Source of the DNA: Branchiostoma lanceolatum
Taxonomy: Eukaryota > Chordata > Leptocardii > Amphioxiformes > Branchiostomatidae
Length of the DNA: 64,000 bases
Direction: 5' to 3'
Assembly: GCF_035083965.1 (NCBI RefSeq)
Contig: NC_089727.1
Span: forward strand, 7,693,501-7,757,500
Below the pieces are notes generated by a model. The model saw nothing but the letters and a program-made list of their open reading frames with translations. It searched no databases and had not been told where the DNA came from. The number at the start of each line of letters is the position of its first letter. Positions within the stretch are counted from its first letter, which is position 1. This document shows positions 23,684 through 34,299 of the stretch, piece after piece. A program made the translations under genes and the position numbers.

Positions 23684-24196
23684 TTTTTCCAGTACTTTTA
23701 TACCCAAGGCACGTTAGGATTAAGATTAAAGGTCAAGAAGCAGTATCAATCCGCAATATCTATTGTAAGGGGGAACAGATGCCAGTGGGGAGAAACTAGC
23801 AGTCAAGACAAAGAAAACTTTGAACGTGGTAATGTTTTAGCCTGGAGTCCAGCCTTGTTAGCTCTGGTCCGCTTCCAACGTCTCGGGAGCGGGCCAAAAG
23901 CTGTACTCTAGGCTGATAATGTTTGCTATCTCTGCTTGTTGCATACAAATGTACATGCACTTTAGTTGCATTCAATTTGAAATCTTAACTGTCAGACAGC
24001 AAACTGTTAGACGTCAAGTCTAGAGGTTGAACTCAGGATGATGATAGTATGAGTCATTTTTATAAGTCGGATATGCGCAGTCAAATGATTTAAACTTCGA
24101 GAATCTGTCTTGAAAGAAGAGGATTGTCTGACCAATTGTGGACCAGACAGATCCAGTAAAACTCGTCCGCCGACATCATTAACTTTGCACAAAATC

Positions 24197-24205
24197 TATA
24201 TAAAA
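24197..24205 (+). promoter_or_regulatory. TATA box upstream of the H2B-like ORF
   Basis: TATATAAAA lies about 115 bp before the ATG at 24319. It argues for transcription starting near 24225-24230. That would place the earlier in-frame ATG at 24211 outside the transcript and favour the ATG at 24319. Confidence 0.5.
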
Positions 24206-24318
24206 CCTCCTTGCAAAAACATTTATATTTGTCTTTAAACTTTAAACGCCCATACAGACACCATTCACCCATTTCTTCATTTTCTCCCGACCTGACAACA
24301 ACACCGTTTCTACGCACA

Positions 24319-24624
24319 ATGGGAAGAAGAACCAGGATTTCGATACGCAGAAAATGCTCCAGAAAGTCTTCGGATATTTTGAGGTCAGCTTTCGGCTCTT
24401 CCGACAGGAGACTTCAACAGAAATCGGACCAGCAGTTTCACGAGGACACGGACTTGTCGGAGGGTCCCGACTCCTTGGCCGCCGTCAACTCCCTGTTGTA
24501 CGACATCTTCGAGGTCCTCGCAGAAGAAATGTACAGCTATGCTGCTCAAGTTTTGGCTATGATGTGGCCCTCAAGGAGTTACAGGTATGAGAAGCTGTCA
24601 AACTCGCCGTGTGATGAGGCCTGA
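24319..24624 (+). CDS. Divergent H2B-like histone-fold ORF, intronless, 101 residues
   Basis: The frame starts MGRRTRISIRRKCSRKSS, a basic tail. At residues 38-76 it reads QQFHEDTDLSEG then LAAVNSLLYDIFEVLAEE, which lines up with the H2B loop and alpha-2 segment (VHPDTGLSS, then [20 protein letters not shown]). The following H2B-like piece appears only in the next frame: LKELQ, then AVKLAV and further weak matches interrupted by stops, resembling REIQTAVRLL and ELAKHAV. So this is either a decayed H2B copy, a divergent short histone variant, or a first exon that ends at CAG|GTATGA (24583/24584). A TATA box and an AATAAA at 25474-25479 support transcription. Canonical H2B is about 123-126 residues. 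Assignment is by eye. Confidence 0.45.
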   Translation: MGRRTRISIRRKCSRKSSDILRSAFGSSDRRLQQKSDQQFHEDTDLSEGPDSLAAVNSLLYDIFEVLAEEMYSYAAQVLAMMWPSRSYRYEKLSNSPCDEA

Positions 24625-26885
24625 AGCACCGTGGCGTCTAAAAGGTGCTACGTACTAATTATCAAATTGGAGCAGACATGCAGAATGGAGGATGGATTTG
24701 TTTTGGATACATCGAACTGACGTCAACCGAGTGGATTTGAACTTTGCGTCTAGCTATTAAGCAATAGGATGGATTTTAAGAACAGCGCTTGTGTAGCGAT
24801 AGTGTTAGCTTACAACCAAGCCAAAGACATGGGCCGGTTTGCTAGCATCAAGTGAAGGTGACGCTATGATCTGAAATGTTTCGAACCGGTGGCGGACCAG
24901 GGAAGACAGGTCATCAGGAGGTGGACTCGACTGTATACGGCACATCTGGGTGTATCCAGAACGGCGAGTTATTGTGTCAGAATACATATTATATATGATA
25001 ATGAAACAATGACTTTTTGTTTGACGACAGTCTATGCCAATGCGCCACAAAGGCTGGTATTTTTGTTTACACTTCTGTGACAGCTGAGTCATGTGACATA
25101 GCGGCTACGGATCTTGTCGTATGGGGGACGGGAATACATACAAAAATCATCTCCAGGAAGACTCTAGGCGAGAAAATGAATTCACTTCGTTTTTTGTTGC
25201 TAACGCAATGTGTGTAACGTTCTACTAGTCCGTTATATGATGACATTCATGTATTTTGACATCAGTAACTTTCTGTACAGAGTAGCACCTAGAACAGAAT
25301 TTCAAATTCGACGTTAACGTCGATTTACCTTTAGATACATGTAGGTGTCGTTACTGATTTAGCTTTTAGATTATTCATGATCAGTACCATGTTCTTGACT
25401 TTGAACTTTGAACGCTAGATGTTTGTTGTATGTTTTGGACATTGGGCTTAAATTATTGATTCTAGTCGTGCCAAATAAAAGTACATAATATAAACAGTTA
25501 TCACCACTCGAGTTTATTGTGCGTTAAACTTAGACTTGGTTAATTGTCGCAAGATTTGATTTGATTTATTTGTTAATTGTCGCCAGATTTGAACTTAATC
25601 AATCAATTTAACTGGCATAACGTAACGGTCATAACGGGGGATTTGTTAACAACGCCGTTTTATGAAAAAACGCGCTCGCAGAAGTTAACAGCTATTCTTT
25701 CGGATTCGTTCACCTCTAAGTTTGCGCATGCCTATAACCGGCCGTAAACTGGTCCTGCACGTTAACTTGTAACATTGCGTTACATGGTACTGTACAACCA
25801 AGTTTCCCCAGTGAGCCTTAGGCCATAAGCCCATTCGTAGATTCGGGTGCTCATGGACAGTGTCAAAGGTAAAGGCACCTGAGACGTAAACACCACTGCG
25901 TTGGTCATCAGAAAGTAACGCTTAGCTCCTTCGGTAAATATCTAAATAGATGTACACCGATGTTAAGACAAAGTCAGAACGCGAGGAGTCATGGACATCT
26001 TTTAAAAATGCTGTTTGGCAATATGATCGCTTATAGAACATAGGTCATCTGAGGACACGGGATTTCGGCGTTCTACAACACTGTCCTGTCGTTGTAGAAC
26101 AACATCTGGTGGACATTGATCTAGTTTTAGACCACCGGTAGTTCCTTCCTGTAACAGTGTAATATTTTTAGAAAATGAGTTAAGAAAACAAACGTGGCAC
26201 TATTGTATAGTATAAGTACAAACTTTTCTGGTTGTAAAATGTAATTGTACATTTTGCGTCTTTTTTCAATGGCCGTATCATGGAGATTTGTTAAAAATGT
26301 CCCAGGCCTGCACTTGTTTTGTTTTAACGTGCACTCTAGGTTTGTTCAATAATAGAGATTTAGTTTACATTGTTTGTATTATCGTACTAAATATCAACTG
26401 ATACGGTGTATATACGCCCCCATAAAAAAATAAGAATCAATGAATCTGATCACTGAAGGTATTTTTCATTGTTCCTTGAAAACATTACAAGTAACACATA
26501 CTGTGCACGACCAAATCATTGCATAGAAATATATTTCATATTTACAAATTTCATTAATAAGTATAACATCTTGAAATGTACATTTTTAAAACAAGTTCAC
26601 TGATGTTGACCTTGATGTTACATGTTGTACAACAACGATGTAGCCCGGCGCTGTGAACATTAGTTATGTACAATGACACTTGCCATGCTCTTACCGTGTA
26701 ACATATTTTTCATAATAATTATGGCTGATTTTAGCGTACATCTGTATAGGAGCGCTGGTAATATCCCCCAGGGCACTTTTAACACGCTGTCTAAAACCAG
26801 CATTCCCGATGTTAGTACCGTACCTCTCTGTAAGGGCACTAGTCATGTTCAACAGTGTGTTGACAGTTTTGATGTTGAGCTTCAC
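24625..26885. other. Region between two convergent genes
   Basis: AATAAA at 25474-25479 may end the H2B-like transcript. A perfect small hairpin GTTCTACAAC...GTTGTAGAAC lies at 26072-26102. No other gene was supported. Confidence 0.4.
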
Positions 26886-26891
26886 CAAACA

Positions 26892-28013
26892 TCACACCAC
26901 GACCACGTCGATTCCCCTGGACTTGAACTCCAAGACGTACAGAGTATCAGGATCAAACTCGTCTTCCATCAGACAGCCACAGAAAAGTCTCTGAAGGCGT
27001 CTTCTCGCCCTGCCAAGTCCACGCTTGAACTTCTTCCACGCGCCGGGCTTCTTGGTCTTCTGTGTGGTGATGGACTCCTCTGGATCTGGAAGTGTGATCG
27101 TTTCTGATCCCAGTAACGTGATCTCCAGAGGATCCCAGTAGACACAGCCATTCTTCATCAACCTTCTTCTCTGTTGTATCACTTCTATCGGCACGTCTAG
27201 TAGCGCCCACCAGTTTTCTTCGAGCTCTGGGATGGAGCGAGTTTCCACATCGCTGTCATAGCCGTGGTGAACGTCAACCACTGCGACACTTGTGCTCGTG
27301 CCCGGTTCGTCTTCATCCGAAGAGTAGGCATAGAAGGCGTCTTCCTTCTCCCAGCTTCTCGGATCGTGATACTTGTACAGAGACTGGTAGAAAGACTCAT
27401 TCGGGGGTGACGACTCCGCTTTTGATGATGGAGCGTCCACATGAACTTCAGCTTGGACCACGACGGAGTTTTTCTCCCGAGAACTTGACGTTTTCCTCTC
27501 AACCTTAGTCTCTGCTTCTTTCATCGACTCTTCCAAGGCTTGCCTCAGTTCTATGTCTTCAAGTTCACTGGTTCCTTTCACTTTCTCTGCTTCTTTCATC
27601 GACTCTTCCAAGGCTTGTCTCAGTTCTATGTCTTCAAGTTCACTGGCTCCTCCCTTTTTCTCTGCTTCTTGTATGGACTTCTTCAAGGCTTCTCTCAGTT
27701 CTATGTCTTCGAGTTGAAGTTCAGAGACTCCTTCCCCTTTCTCTTCGAATAACCAGCATTCGTTGTTTGACGCCAAGATCTTGTCTACATCTAAGGATGT
27801 CAGACTGGTGGTGGAAGTCCACACACTTGGGTGACGCTGCCTCCTTATATAGGCACTGGACCAGGGGAGCTCTGCCATGACGTCATCAGTGGTCTGGGGA
27901 CGTTTAAACCGAGAAAACACCGGCATCTTTGGGAGCAACGTAGAAGCACGTCCGATCAGGGAAGATTCGATCGTCTTGTGTTGGTTGTAGAACACTTTCG
28001 GCGTCCATAGCAA
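26892..28013 (-). CDS. Orphan protein with three tandem ubiquitin-interacting motifs
   Basis: A single open frame of 373 residues. Residues 101-168 contain three UIM helices with the expected acidic run followed by A-x-x-x-S: EDIELREALKKSIQEAE (Ala109/Ser113), EDIELRQALEESMKEAE (Ala134/Ser138) and a third identical to the second (Ala159/Ser163). UIMs bind mono- or polyubiquitin. The second and third units are a recent 75-bp (25-residue) duplication at about 27,505-27,655. The rest is unfamiliar: an acidic, Ser-rich centre (YAYSSDEDEPGTSTS), a block with ENWWALLDVPIEVIQQRRRL, a strongly basic stretch WKKFKRGLGRARRRLQRL followed by FCGCL, which could be a membrane-proximal or lipid-modified site, and a hydrophobic end GIDVVVV. 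The second Met (residue 30, MPVFSRFKR) is an alternative start. I do not recognise an orthologue. Confidence 0.75.
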   Translation of the reverse strand: MLWTPKVFYNQHKTIESSLIGRASTLLPKMPVFSRFKRPQTTDDVMAELPWSSAYIRRQRHPSVWTSTTSLTSLDVDKILASNNECWLFEEKGEGVSELQLEDIELREALKKSIQEAEKKGGASELEDIELRQALEESMKEAEKVKGTSELEDIELRQALEESMKEAETKVERKTSSSREKNSVVVQAEVHVDAPSSKAESSPPNESFYQSLYKYHDPRSWEKEDAFYAYSSDEDEPGTSTSVAVVDVHHGYDSDVETRSIPELEENWWALLDVPIEVIQQRRRLMKNGCVYWDPLEITLLGSETITLPDPEESITTQKTKKPGAWKKFKRGLGRARRRLQRLFCGCLMEDEFDPDTLYVLEFKSRGIDVVVV

Positions 28014-29905
28014 CTCGTCAACGTTACGAGCGTCATAAGCATGTTCCAGAACATGTTTTATGACACAGGATGAGCTGTTCTGATGTTCCTACTTGTGATT
28101 GTATCTAGTGCTGTGTACTCACGTTCAGGTTCGGTTCCGGATTCAGGTAGTGCAGAGGCTCGGGTATAAGTCCAGACCTGAACCCATGGCGTATGTATGC
28201 TAGAAATACTTTTTTTTGGTTACATGTAAAATTGCATGCATGTCGGCATAAATTCTACATTCAATTTGAAAAGATTTAGTATACAAGCAACATTATATGC
28301 AGTCAGCACAAAATTTCAGCAAAAACAGCAATGTTTTCGTCTATATCCGGCGCAGATGTCACAATCTATGGAGAGTTAAAATGGTTTAGAACAAAAAGGA
28401 GAATTTAAGCGAAATATCTTTGCAAGTGCGGACTTGTTTCCAGACGTTCAGTTTTTTTTCTACTTGAGTCTAAACGTTTTACAAGTCCAGTTCATAGATG
28501 TTTTGTCTCTTGATGTAAAAGCTACAGGTGTACCGCTGCCCCTGTCGTACGTGCCATTTATGTTTTCCAATTTTACCGATGAAACGACCTTTCTACAACA
28601 ACTTCAGAACGTTGTACCGGTGGTGGTCAGAGTGTGAGTAGCATATTTGACGAACTGGTCCGCAAGTATATCGGCGAGAAAGAAACTACGTACGGACTTG
28701 TGGCTTTATCGTACCGAATAATTAATGTGCTGGATTAGAGAGGGTATCAAACACCGCAGCTACACCGCAAACACCATTATTACAAATACTTTACGGAGGA
28801 TTGTGCCCTACGGACTCTTGTTGCGTTTCAAAACGTCATGATAGTAACACTCTTAACACACCTTTTCCAACAATGATACTTCACAACTACAAAAATTATG
28901 GAGAACATCACTGCACAGTACAAGCTGCATATCCGGACAGACTTTGGTCCACTCACGCCGGGAAGGACCTGTACTCTTTTCGATAAGTGTGGTGGGTTCC
29001 TTTACGTGCTCAATGTGTGGCTGTCCTCAAACATAGAACCTCCATGAACCATATAACTAAACCTCCATGTAACGTCTTCTCCGAAAGATGCCCCTAACTG
29101 AAGCTTGGTACTAAATTTTCACCTCAGGAAATTCGCATTAAAAATCGAGAATATGGACCCAGGGTTCAGAACCATAAACTAATTTAGGAAGTGCATCCCA
29201 CTGTGGCCTTGCTGCAGTTTGAAAGGAGGATTGGCCCCCATAACTACATAAACACATAAAAATCCCAGACTGTCTCTGGCTTGAAACAATGGCAGGAGAA
29301 GATTAGCATAATACTGGTGAACAAGATTCAAATATTTTGTTCTACTGGTTTTCAAAGTAACATTATGAAACAATACAGAATGATACAGAATGATTGTAAC
29401 AAAACTACATAGTCAAAACAACTTTCAGTTTTTAGAAAATCAACCTTGTGTTCAAAAATACACTTTCAAAGCGGCCTGTCAAAGTTGTTTCAAAATGTCT
29501 AACTGTATATTTGCAACTTGGAAATGCCCTCCTCACAGTTGAATTCAAATGTCTGATAGTTGTGTGTCCACAAATATGACTTGTAGCTGTGTGTCTACAT
29601 GGTATTCTAAGGCCAGTTATATAGACTGGAGCTCTGTAGAACTAATGTAAAGTAGAACTGCACACAAACTGTCCGCTAATGTCTTTACTTATACTACCAA
29701 ACAGCATGATATTTTGGCCAGTGTTGTCATTTACATTCTGGGTTACAAAAAACTTCTTCATGTATAATAATACATGAATTCCTTATCTGTTGTCTCTACA
29801 TTTCAAAAGTTTTTTGAGAGTAACTCGTATTGGTGGTGACTGTCTTAGCCAGGCCTCCACCGATGTGAACACCACGACAGTCAGTAGCAGACTGATCCTG
29901 GTAGT
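28014..29905. other. Upstream of the UIM gene; no gene seen
   Basis: No motif-bearing coding segment found. A 67-residue open frame at 28434-28637 has no recognised features. The promoter of the minus-strand UIM gene should lie just right of 28,013, but no TATA box was recognised. Confidence 0.4.
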
Positions 29906-29911
29906 TTACGT

Positions 29912-30063
29912 TAGCCGAATTTATTGGGTGATTTTATAGTACAACCATGGTCTTTAAGTGCCTTTCCGAAGGGCACAACGTCATCGGTGCATGTCAGGGG
30001 ATTCGAACCGAGGACCTCTGCGTTCTTGGCCAAACACCCTACCGTCACGCCAGGCGACGCCAC
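29912..30063 (-). mobile_element. tRNA-derived SINE with a GCCCTTCGGAAAGGCACTT core
   Basis: On the minus strand the head resembles a tRNA: a box A-like GGCGTGACGG is followed by the box B GGTTCGAATCCCC. After it comes GTGCCCTTCGGAAAGGCACTT, a motif shared by several marine-animal SINE families. This is a truncated copy, not a functional tRNA gene. Confidence 0.65.
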
Positions 30064-30077
30064 TACTTCTATGTACC

Positions 30078-30176
30078 TTAAAATGTAGGGTGTCAACACA
30101 TCCAGGTAATAAAATACATATTACAAGATTTACTCAAGCAACTGGATACGTTTTGTAAACGGTCAAATATTTCCGG
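30078..30176. repeat. Fragment of the CATCCAGGTAATAA repeat family
   Basis: CATCCAGGTAATAAAATAC followed by TACTCAAGCAACTGGATACG matches the outer part of the palindromic element at 46254-46503, with substitutions. Confidence 0.5.
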
Positions 30177-30233
30177 CAATTACGGTATATCGAAAATCAC
30201 AAATAGGCACTTCCCTTGTAAACAAACGACGGC

Positions 30234-30433
30234 GCCGGCCAGAAAGCCTGCAAAGGAGGCCACTTCCTCAGATGTCTGAGTCACTACGCTACGCTGACAT
30301 TCCGATGGTAGATTCCGTCTTTTGTTTACCTTTAATTCACTCCTGACGCCATCAAGTTTCCGGTTTACGGAAAGTCAGCGTAGTGAATCAAACATCTGAG
30401 GAAGTAGCCCCCTTTGCAGGCTTTTAGGCCGGC
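30234..30433. mobile_element. MITE with GCCGGCC termini
   Basis: The left arm GCCGGCCAGAAAGCCTGCAA continues through CACTTCCTCAGATGT and CACTACGCTGAC-like sequence. The right arm is the inverse, ending AGGCTTTTAGGCCGGC. Arms are about 65 bp with small indels. Confidence 0.8.
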
Positions 30434-30463
30434 ACTGGTGTTTATTTTGAGTAATAGCAGTTA

Positions 30464-30733
30464 AAGTGCCTTCCGCACCAGATGGTGCATAGGGCGGCGC
30501 CCATCTTCGTTTTATTAGCCCTTGGGCCACACGACTTTGTGCAATCACTATTGCAGGGGGCTAGGCCACTGGTGGTAGTGTTTGTTTAACTGCCATACTC
30601 TTTCCAAAATGCTGAGTGCTAAACAGAGAAAGCAGTATGTACCACTTGTGAAGTATTTGGCATGACTCGGCCGGGGATCGAACTCACGACTTACCGTATG
30701 CAAGACGAACACTGTCCACTGGACCATTGCTCC
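30464..30733 (-). mobile_element. tRNA-derived SINE, family A, minus-strand copy
   Basis: Read on the minus strand it opens GGAGCAATGGTCCAGTGGAC (box A-like) and then GAGTTCGATCCCCGGCC (box B). The body includes GTACATACTGC and ends with CACCATCTGGTGCGGAAGGC. It shares head and tail with the plus-strand copy at 43104-43345. Confidence 0.75.
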
Positions 30734-30954
30734 TTTATTTTCAGGGGAGCGTTTAACTGCGATTTTTAACATATCGTAATTACCAGCAATTACGATTTCT
30801 CCAGCAAAAGAACCTGGCCAGGACTTGGGGGAGATCGACCGAAAATTCATGGTGAGTTCTTTTTCCTATGTGCTGGATCAAAGTGTTCTGAGTGGTAAGA
30901 TGTACTTGTATATGTGTGAAAGAGTTGTCGAAATTCATCATTCGCTTGAAAACA

Positions 30955-31115
30955 TTCAAAGCCCCTGTCACACATTCAGGACCTCCAGCTGATTTTAACT
31001 CCGTGTTAAAAACTTCCAGGGCCCCGGCCGTGCCCCAAAATAGAACAGAAGCCGCAGGGCCCCCCACGGCGCCATGCAGGGGTCACCGCCGAAAGTGCCA
31101 AAAAGCGCTTATTTT
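30955..31115 (-). repeat. GGCCGGGGCCCT-containing repeat, copy 1
   Basis: The minus strand carries TTTTGGGGCACGGCCGGGGC then CCTGGAAGTTTTTAAC. The related plus-strand block at 42300-42625 has TTTTTCGGCTCGGCCGGGGC then CCTAGATGATTTTATT. Both can be read as short peptides with LFxGxAGAL, but no function is implied. Confidence 0.4.
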
Positions 31116-31277
31116 CCTTCAAAGGCAACGGTTGTAAAAAAATAGCCCAGTAGACACAGGGCTATTTTTGTTGTTAGTTAGTCTAGTTGGCATTGATATA
31201 ATTTTTTTCACAACTCGAGTGCGTCCCGCCTTGCTATTGTTGTATATTTGTAGTTGCATTGAACTCAATATGATATT

Positions 31278-32719
31278 TATCTTCGCCGAGTAGTTGTACT
31301 CGGAGAAGATTATGTTTTCGGTTGAAAAATCTGTTGGGTGGATCTGAATGTATGTCAGGAGCATAACTCAAGAAAGCTTCAATGAATCTTTATGATTTTT
31401 GGCAGGTGTGTAGTGGCTGTGCAAAGGAAGCTTAAGTTCGAAAATGGTTTACCTTGCGTTTTTCAACAGTACTGCAGCGGACTTTGCATTTTTTGTGTGT
31501 TTGTATGTAGGCGAAAAAAGTGACGGAAACGTTGATGGCTCTTCATGATTTTTTGCAGGTGTGTAGATGTTGTGAAAACGGAGGTCAAGTTCAAAAATGG
31601 TTTCCCTGGTAATTTCCGTCGGTACTGCAGCGGGCTTTGTGTGGATGTGTATTTGTATGTCGCCAGCATAACTCGAGAAGCTGCTGATGGATCTGTATAA
31701 TATTTAGTGGATGGGTAGGGTTTACAGAAAGGAAGGTCAAGTTCGATAATGGGCCTTCTAGCGGGTACCTAAGGTACTGCAGCGGAGCTTCAAAATTTAG
31801 GGGCATATTTTCTGAAAGTGCTATGGTCATGATTTTTGTGTGGTAGATAGTTCATGCCACAAAAAGTAAGTTCTGTAAATTTTGGCCCCCTAGCGGCATG
31901 TTAAAAACTGCAGTGGGTGTTTTTGTTTTGACATTCGGACATGAATAACATGAGAAGGGGTCGACGGATCGTCGTGATGTTTGATATGTAGAGAGCTCAG
32001 ATGGTGCTTTACATAAACAATGACTAATTATGCAAATCAGGAGCTAATTTGAATAATTAGTAAGGAAAGTTTGTTAACCCACTGCATTTCATAATGGGAC
32101 ATGGGACAGTGTCAGGTCATGTAAACATATGGCCTTGCATAAACGTACATGTAGGTCAAATAAACAAACCATTCTCCAAGCAGAGGTGTGGGTCCTGCTG
32201 TTTTTAACGCGTTCAGTTTAGGCATTTTTGTTCAACACGGTTGGCGACATAACGAAAAGGGGACAAAATAGAAAGCCTGACAAAAACACTTAAAACACGT
32301 CAAAAACCAGCCAGACCCACTCCTCTGCTTGGAGAGTACACTGCACCAAAACTGCACCACTTCCTGGTGCGGAAAAATCACATGTACATGTATTATGTCT
32401 TTCAAAATGTTTATGATATGGAATAAAGATTTATATTTTTATATTGACTATACCATTTCATCATCACTTTCAACTTACAATGACAATTATAATATCGACA
32501 TACTCATATTTTTTCATGACCAGTTATAACATATATCAGCACACTCTACACATATACTAGTCCTGTACCACCAAATGATCTTTAACCCTATCTAGACTGG
32601 ATTCATTCGCCCCATCATAACTTCCAAATGGTATGGTGCATGATCAAATTTCCAGGGGGTGATAAGCACGTAAATATTAATTACTCTCCATAATAAGCCT
32701 TGATTATTTGGCGAAGATA
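31278..32719. mobile_element. Non-autonomous element with TATCTTCGCC inverted termini (about 1.4 kb)
   Basis: The left terminus TATCTTCGCC (31278-31287) is matched by GGCGAAGATA (32710-32719). The interior contains three diverged tandem blocks, each with 'AACTC(A/G)AGAA', a 'GGCAGGTGTGTAG'-like line and 'GGTACTGCAGCGG' (near 31460, 31620 and 31770), then AT-rich sequence with ATGCAAAT motifs. No protein is encoded. A complete MITE (32173-32335) is inserted in it. A related partial copy follows at 33290-34240, and an inverted relative lies at 40780-41670. Confidence 0.6.
32173..32335. mobile_element. MITE with TCTCCAAGCAGAGG termini, nested
   Basis: TCTCCAAGCAGAGGTGTGGG at the left is matched by CCCACTCCTCTGCTTGGAGA at the right. 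It is inserted within the larger TATCTTCGCC element. A truncated relative is at 3312-3410. Confidence 0.8.
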
Positions 32720-33289
32720 ATGTGTTCGTGGAACTCTAGTTCGTTTTAAGTATTGGTCCCTTGAGCTCGCCACGCAGTTGATTAGGACCAGATAACATCT
32801 ATTAAGTTAACATAATTCCACCAGGGTTCATAATTCCGCCACCCTGAAAAGATACGTCCAAATAGATTTCCAACCCAACGTTTCCCAGTATAATGCACTC
32901 CAGTATATCTTAACTGTGCATACCTGGTAGGTGCTGCATTAGAGATCTCTCAAACCCACTGTTTTTAAAGTGGCGGATTAATATTAATGGAGGTTAGATG
33001 CCTGGAGCAAGCAAACGGCGACTTGTATCCTCCCCAAAGCCTGTGTGACACAGCAGAGAAATAGCTTGCCAGACAACTCTGCGATTTTAAAAAGGAAGCA
33101 ATACTGTGATTTTTAGAGATCGGTCTATGTTTGCAGGTCTAATGTATCATGGTAGGTTGCGAAAAATACGTTTACGCTCGACTATTTTGAGCTTCAGAGA
33201 CCTACTCCCGATCATATATGTCTATGGATTTATTTGGACTATATGTTTATTGATTCATTACCGTTGCGAAGAAGTTTATATTTTCAGTA

Positions 33290-34240
33290 GCGTGGATGGA
33301 TTGTATTGATATTTGGTATGTAAGTAGGTCTTGATAAAACTTTTTAAAATTTGGGGCATCTAGCGGCTTGTTTGGGTACTGCAGCGGAACGTTCTGTTTT
33401 GATATCTCGTGATCTAGACATGCCCTGGTCGTAATTTGTAAGTGGTAGATAGCTCTGGGGACAGAGAATATAGCCTTTACCAGGCCCCGCGGATGGCTGG
33501 GAAAATAGTAGAAATTGGCCAAATAGTGTGAATAAGGGAGTCGGCTACGGAGAAAGGGTCCAATCTGCCATCCTTGGTCTGCAAGTGAAACCCTGGCAAA
33601 TAGTCTTCCTATGGCCGGCGTAGTTAGTCTGGTAGAGACTACAGAGAATAAGTGGTGTAGGTTAAGGCCCCCAGAGGTTTTTTTAAGTACAGGAGGAGGC
33701 TTTTTTTCAGACTTTGAAAGAGAATAACTCAAGAAGGAGCTGACTGATGGGAATGATTTTGGGGTCGTAGATAGCTTGAATCTACATGATTAGATACTAA
33801 TTATGCCAATCATAATCTAATTTGCATGATTAATGAGGAAATTTTATACGTCCTCCGTATCTCATGATAGGAAACTCAAACATGTGACATGTATAACTGA
33901 GAAATATTGATTGATATCAATTATACATCAATATTTCTCAGCTATACAAATGAAGACCTCATTTGCATTATCAATTAACTCTAGAAGGGGCTGACAAATC
34001 ATCATTTTTGGTATGTAGATAGCCTAAGTGATGCTCGGTATGATTAAATTTGTAATAATGCAAATCATAATCTAATTTGAATGATTAATGAGGACATTTC
34101 ATAAACTAAATGCATTCCATGATAAGACAATTCAAACATGTGACATTTGTAACTATTGGAAGAAATTTTAAAATATGCAAATGAAGGCCTGATTTACATC
34201 ATTAATGAGTAACTACTAGTCAAACACAGAAAATGTTAGA
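33290..34240. repeat. Partial second copy of the TATCTTCGCC-type element
   Basis: The segment shares CATCTAGCGGCTTGTTTGGG, TACTGCAGCGGAAC and repeated ATGATTAATGAGGA blocks with the neighbouring 31.3-32.7 kb element. It is interrupted by the MITE at 33471-33641. A local inverted repeat (TGAGAAATATTGAT...ATCAATATTTCTCA) lies at 33898-33941. Boundaries are approximate. Confidence 0.45.
33471..33641. mobile_element. MITE with TAGCC(T)CTACCAGGC termini, copy 2
   Basis: It begins TAGCCTTTACCAGGCC, contains AGTAGAAATTGGCCAAATAG, and ends GTCTGGTAGAGACTA. It is a shorter, more diverged member than the copies at 23474 and 43500. Confidence 0.7.
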
Positions 34241-34299
34241 GGCTATTTTTTTCTTGCTTCCAGATACCGGACTCAGATTCCTACAAGAGACACAGAAGT

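Noticed and set aside
24354..24590. A 78-residue frame overlapping the H2B-like ORF
   Set aside because: Not listed as a separate gene. Its only interest is that it carries the H2B-like LKELQ segment after the frame change.
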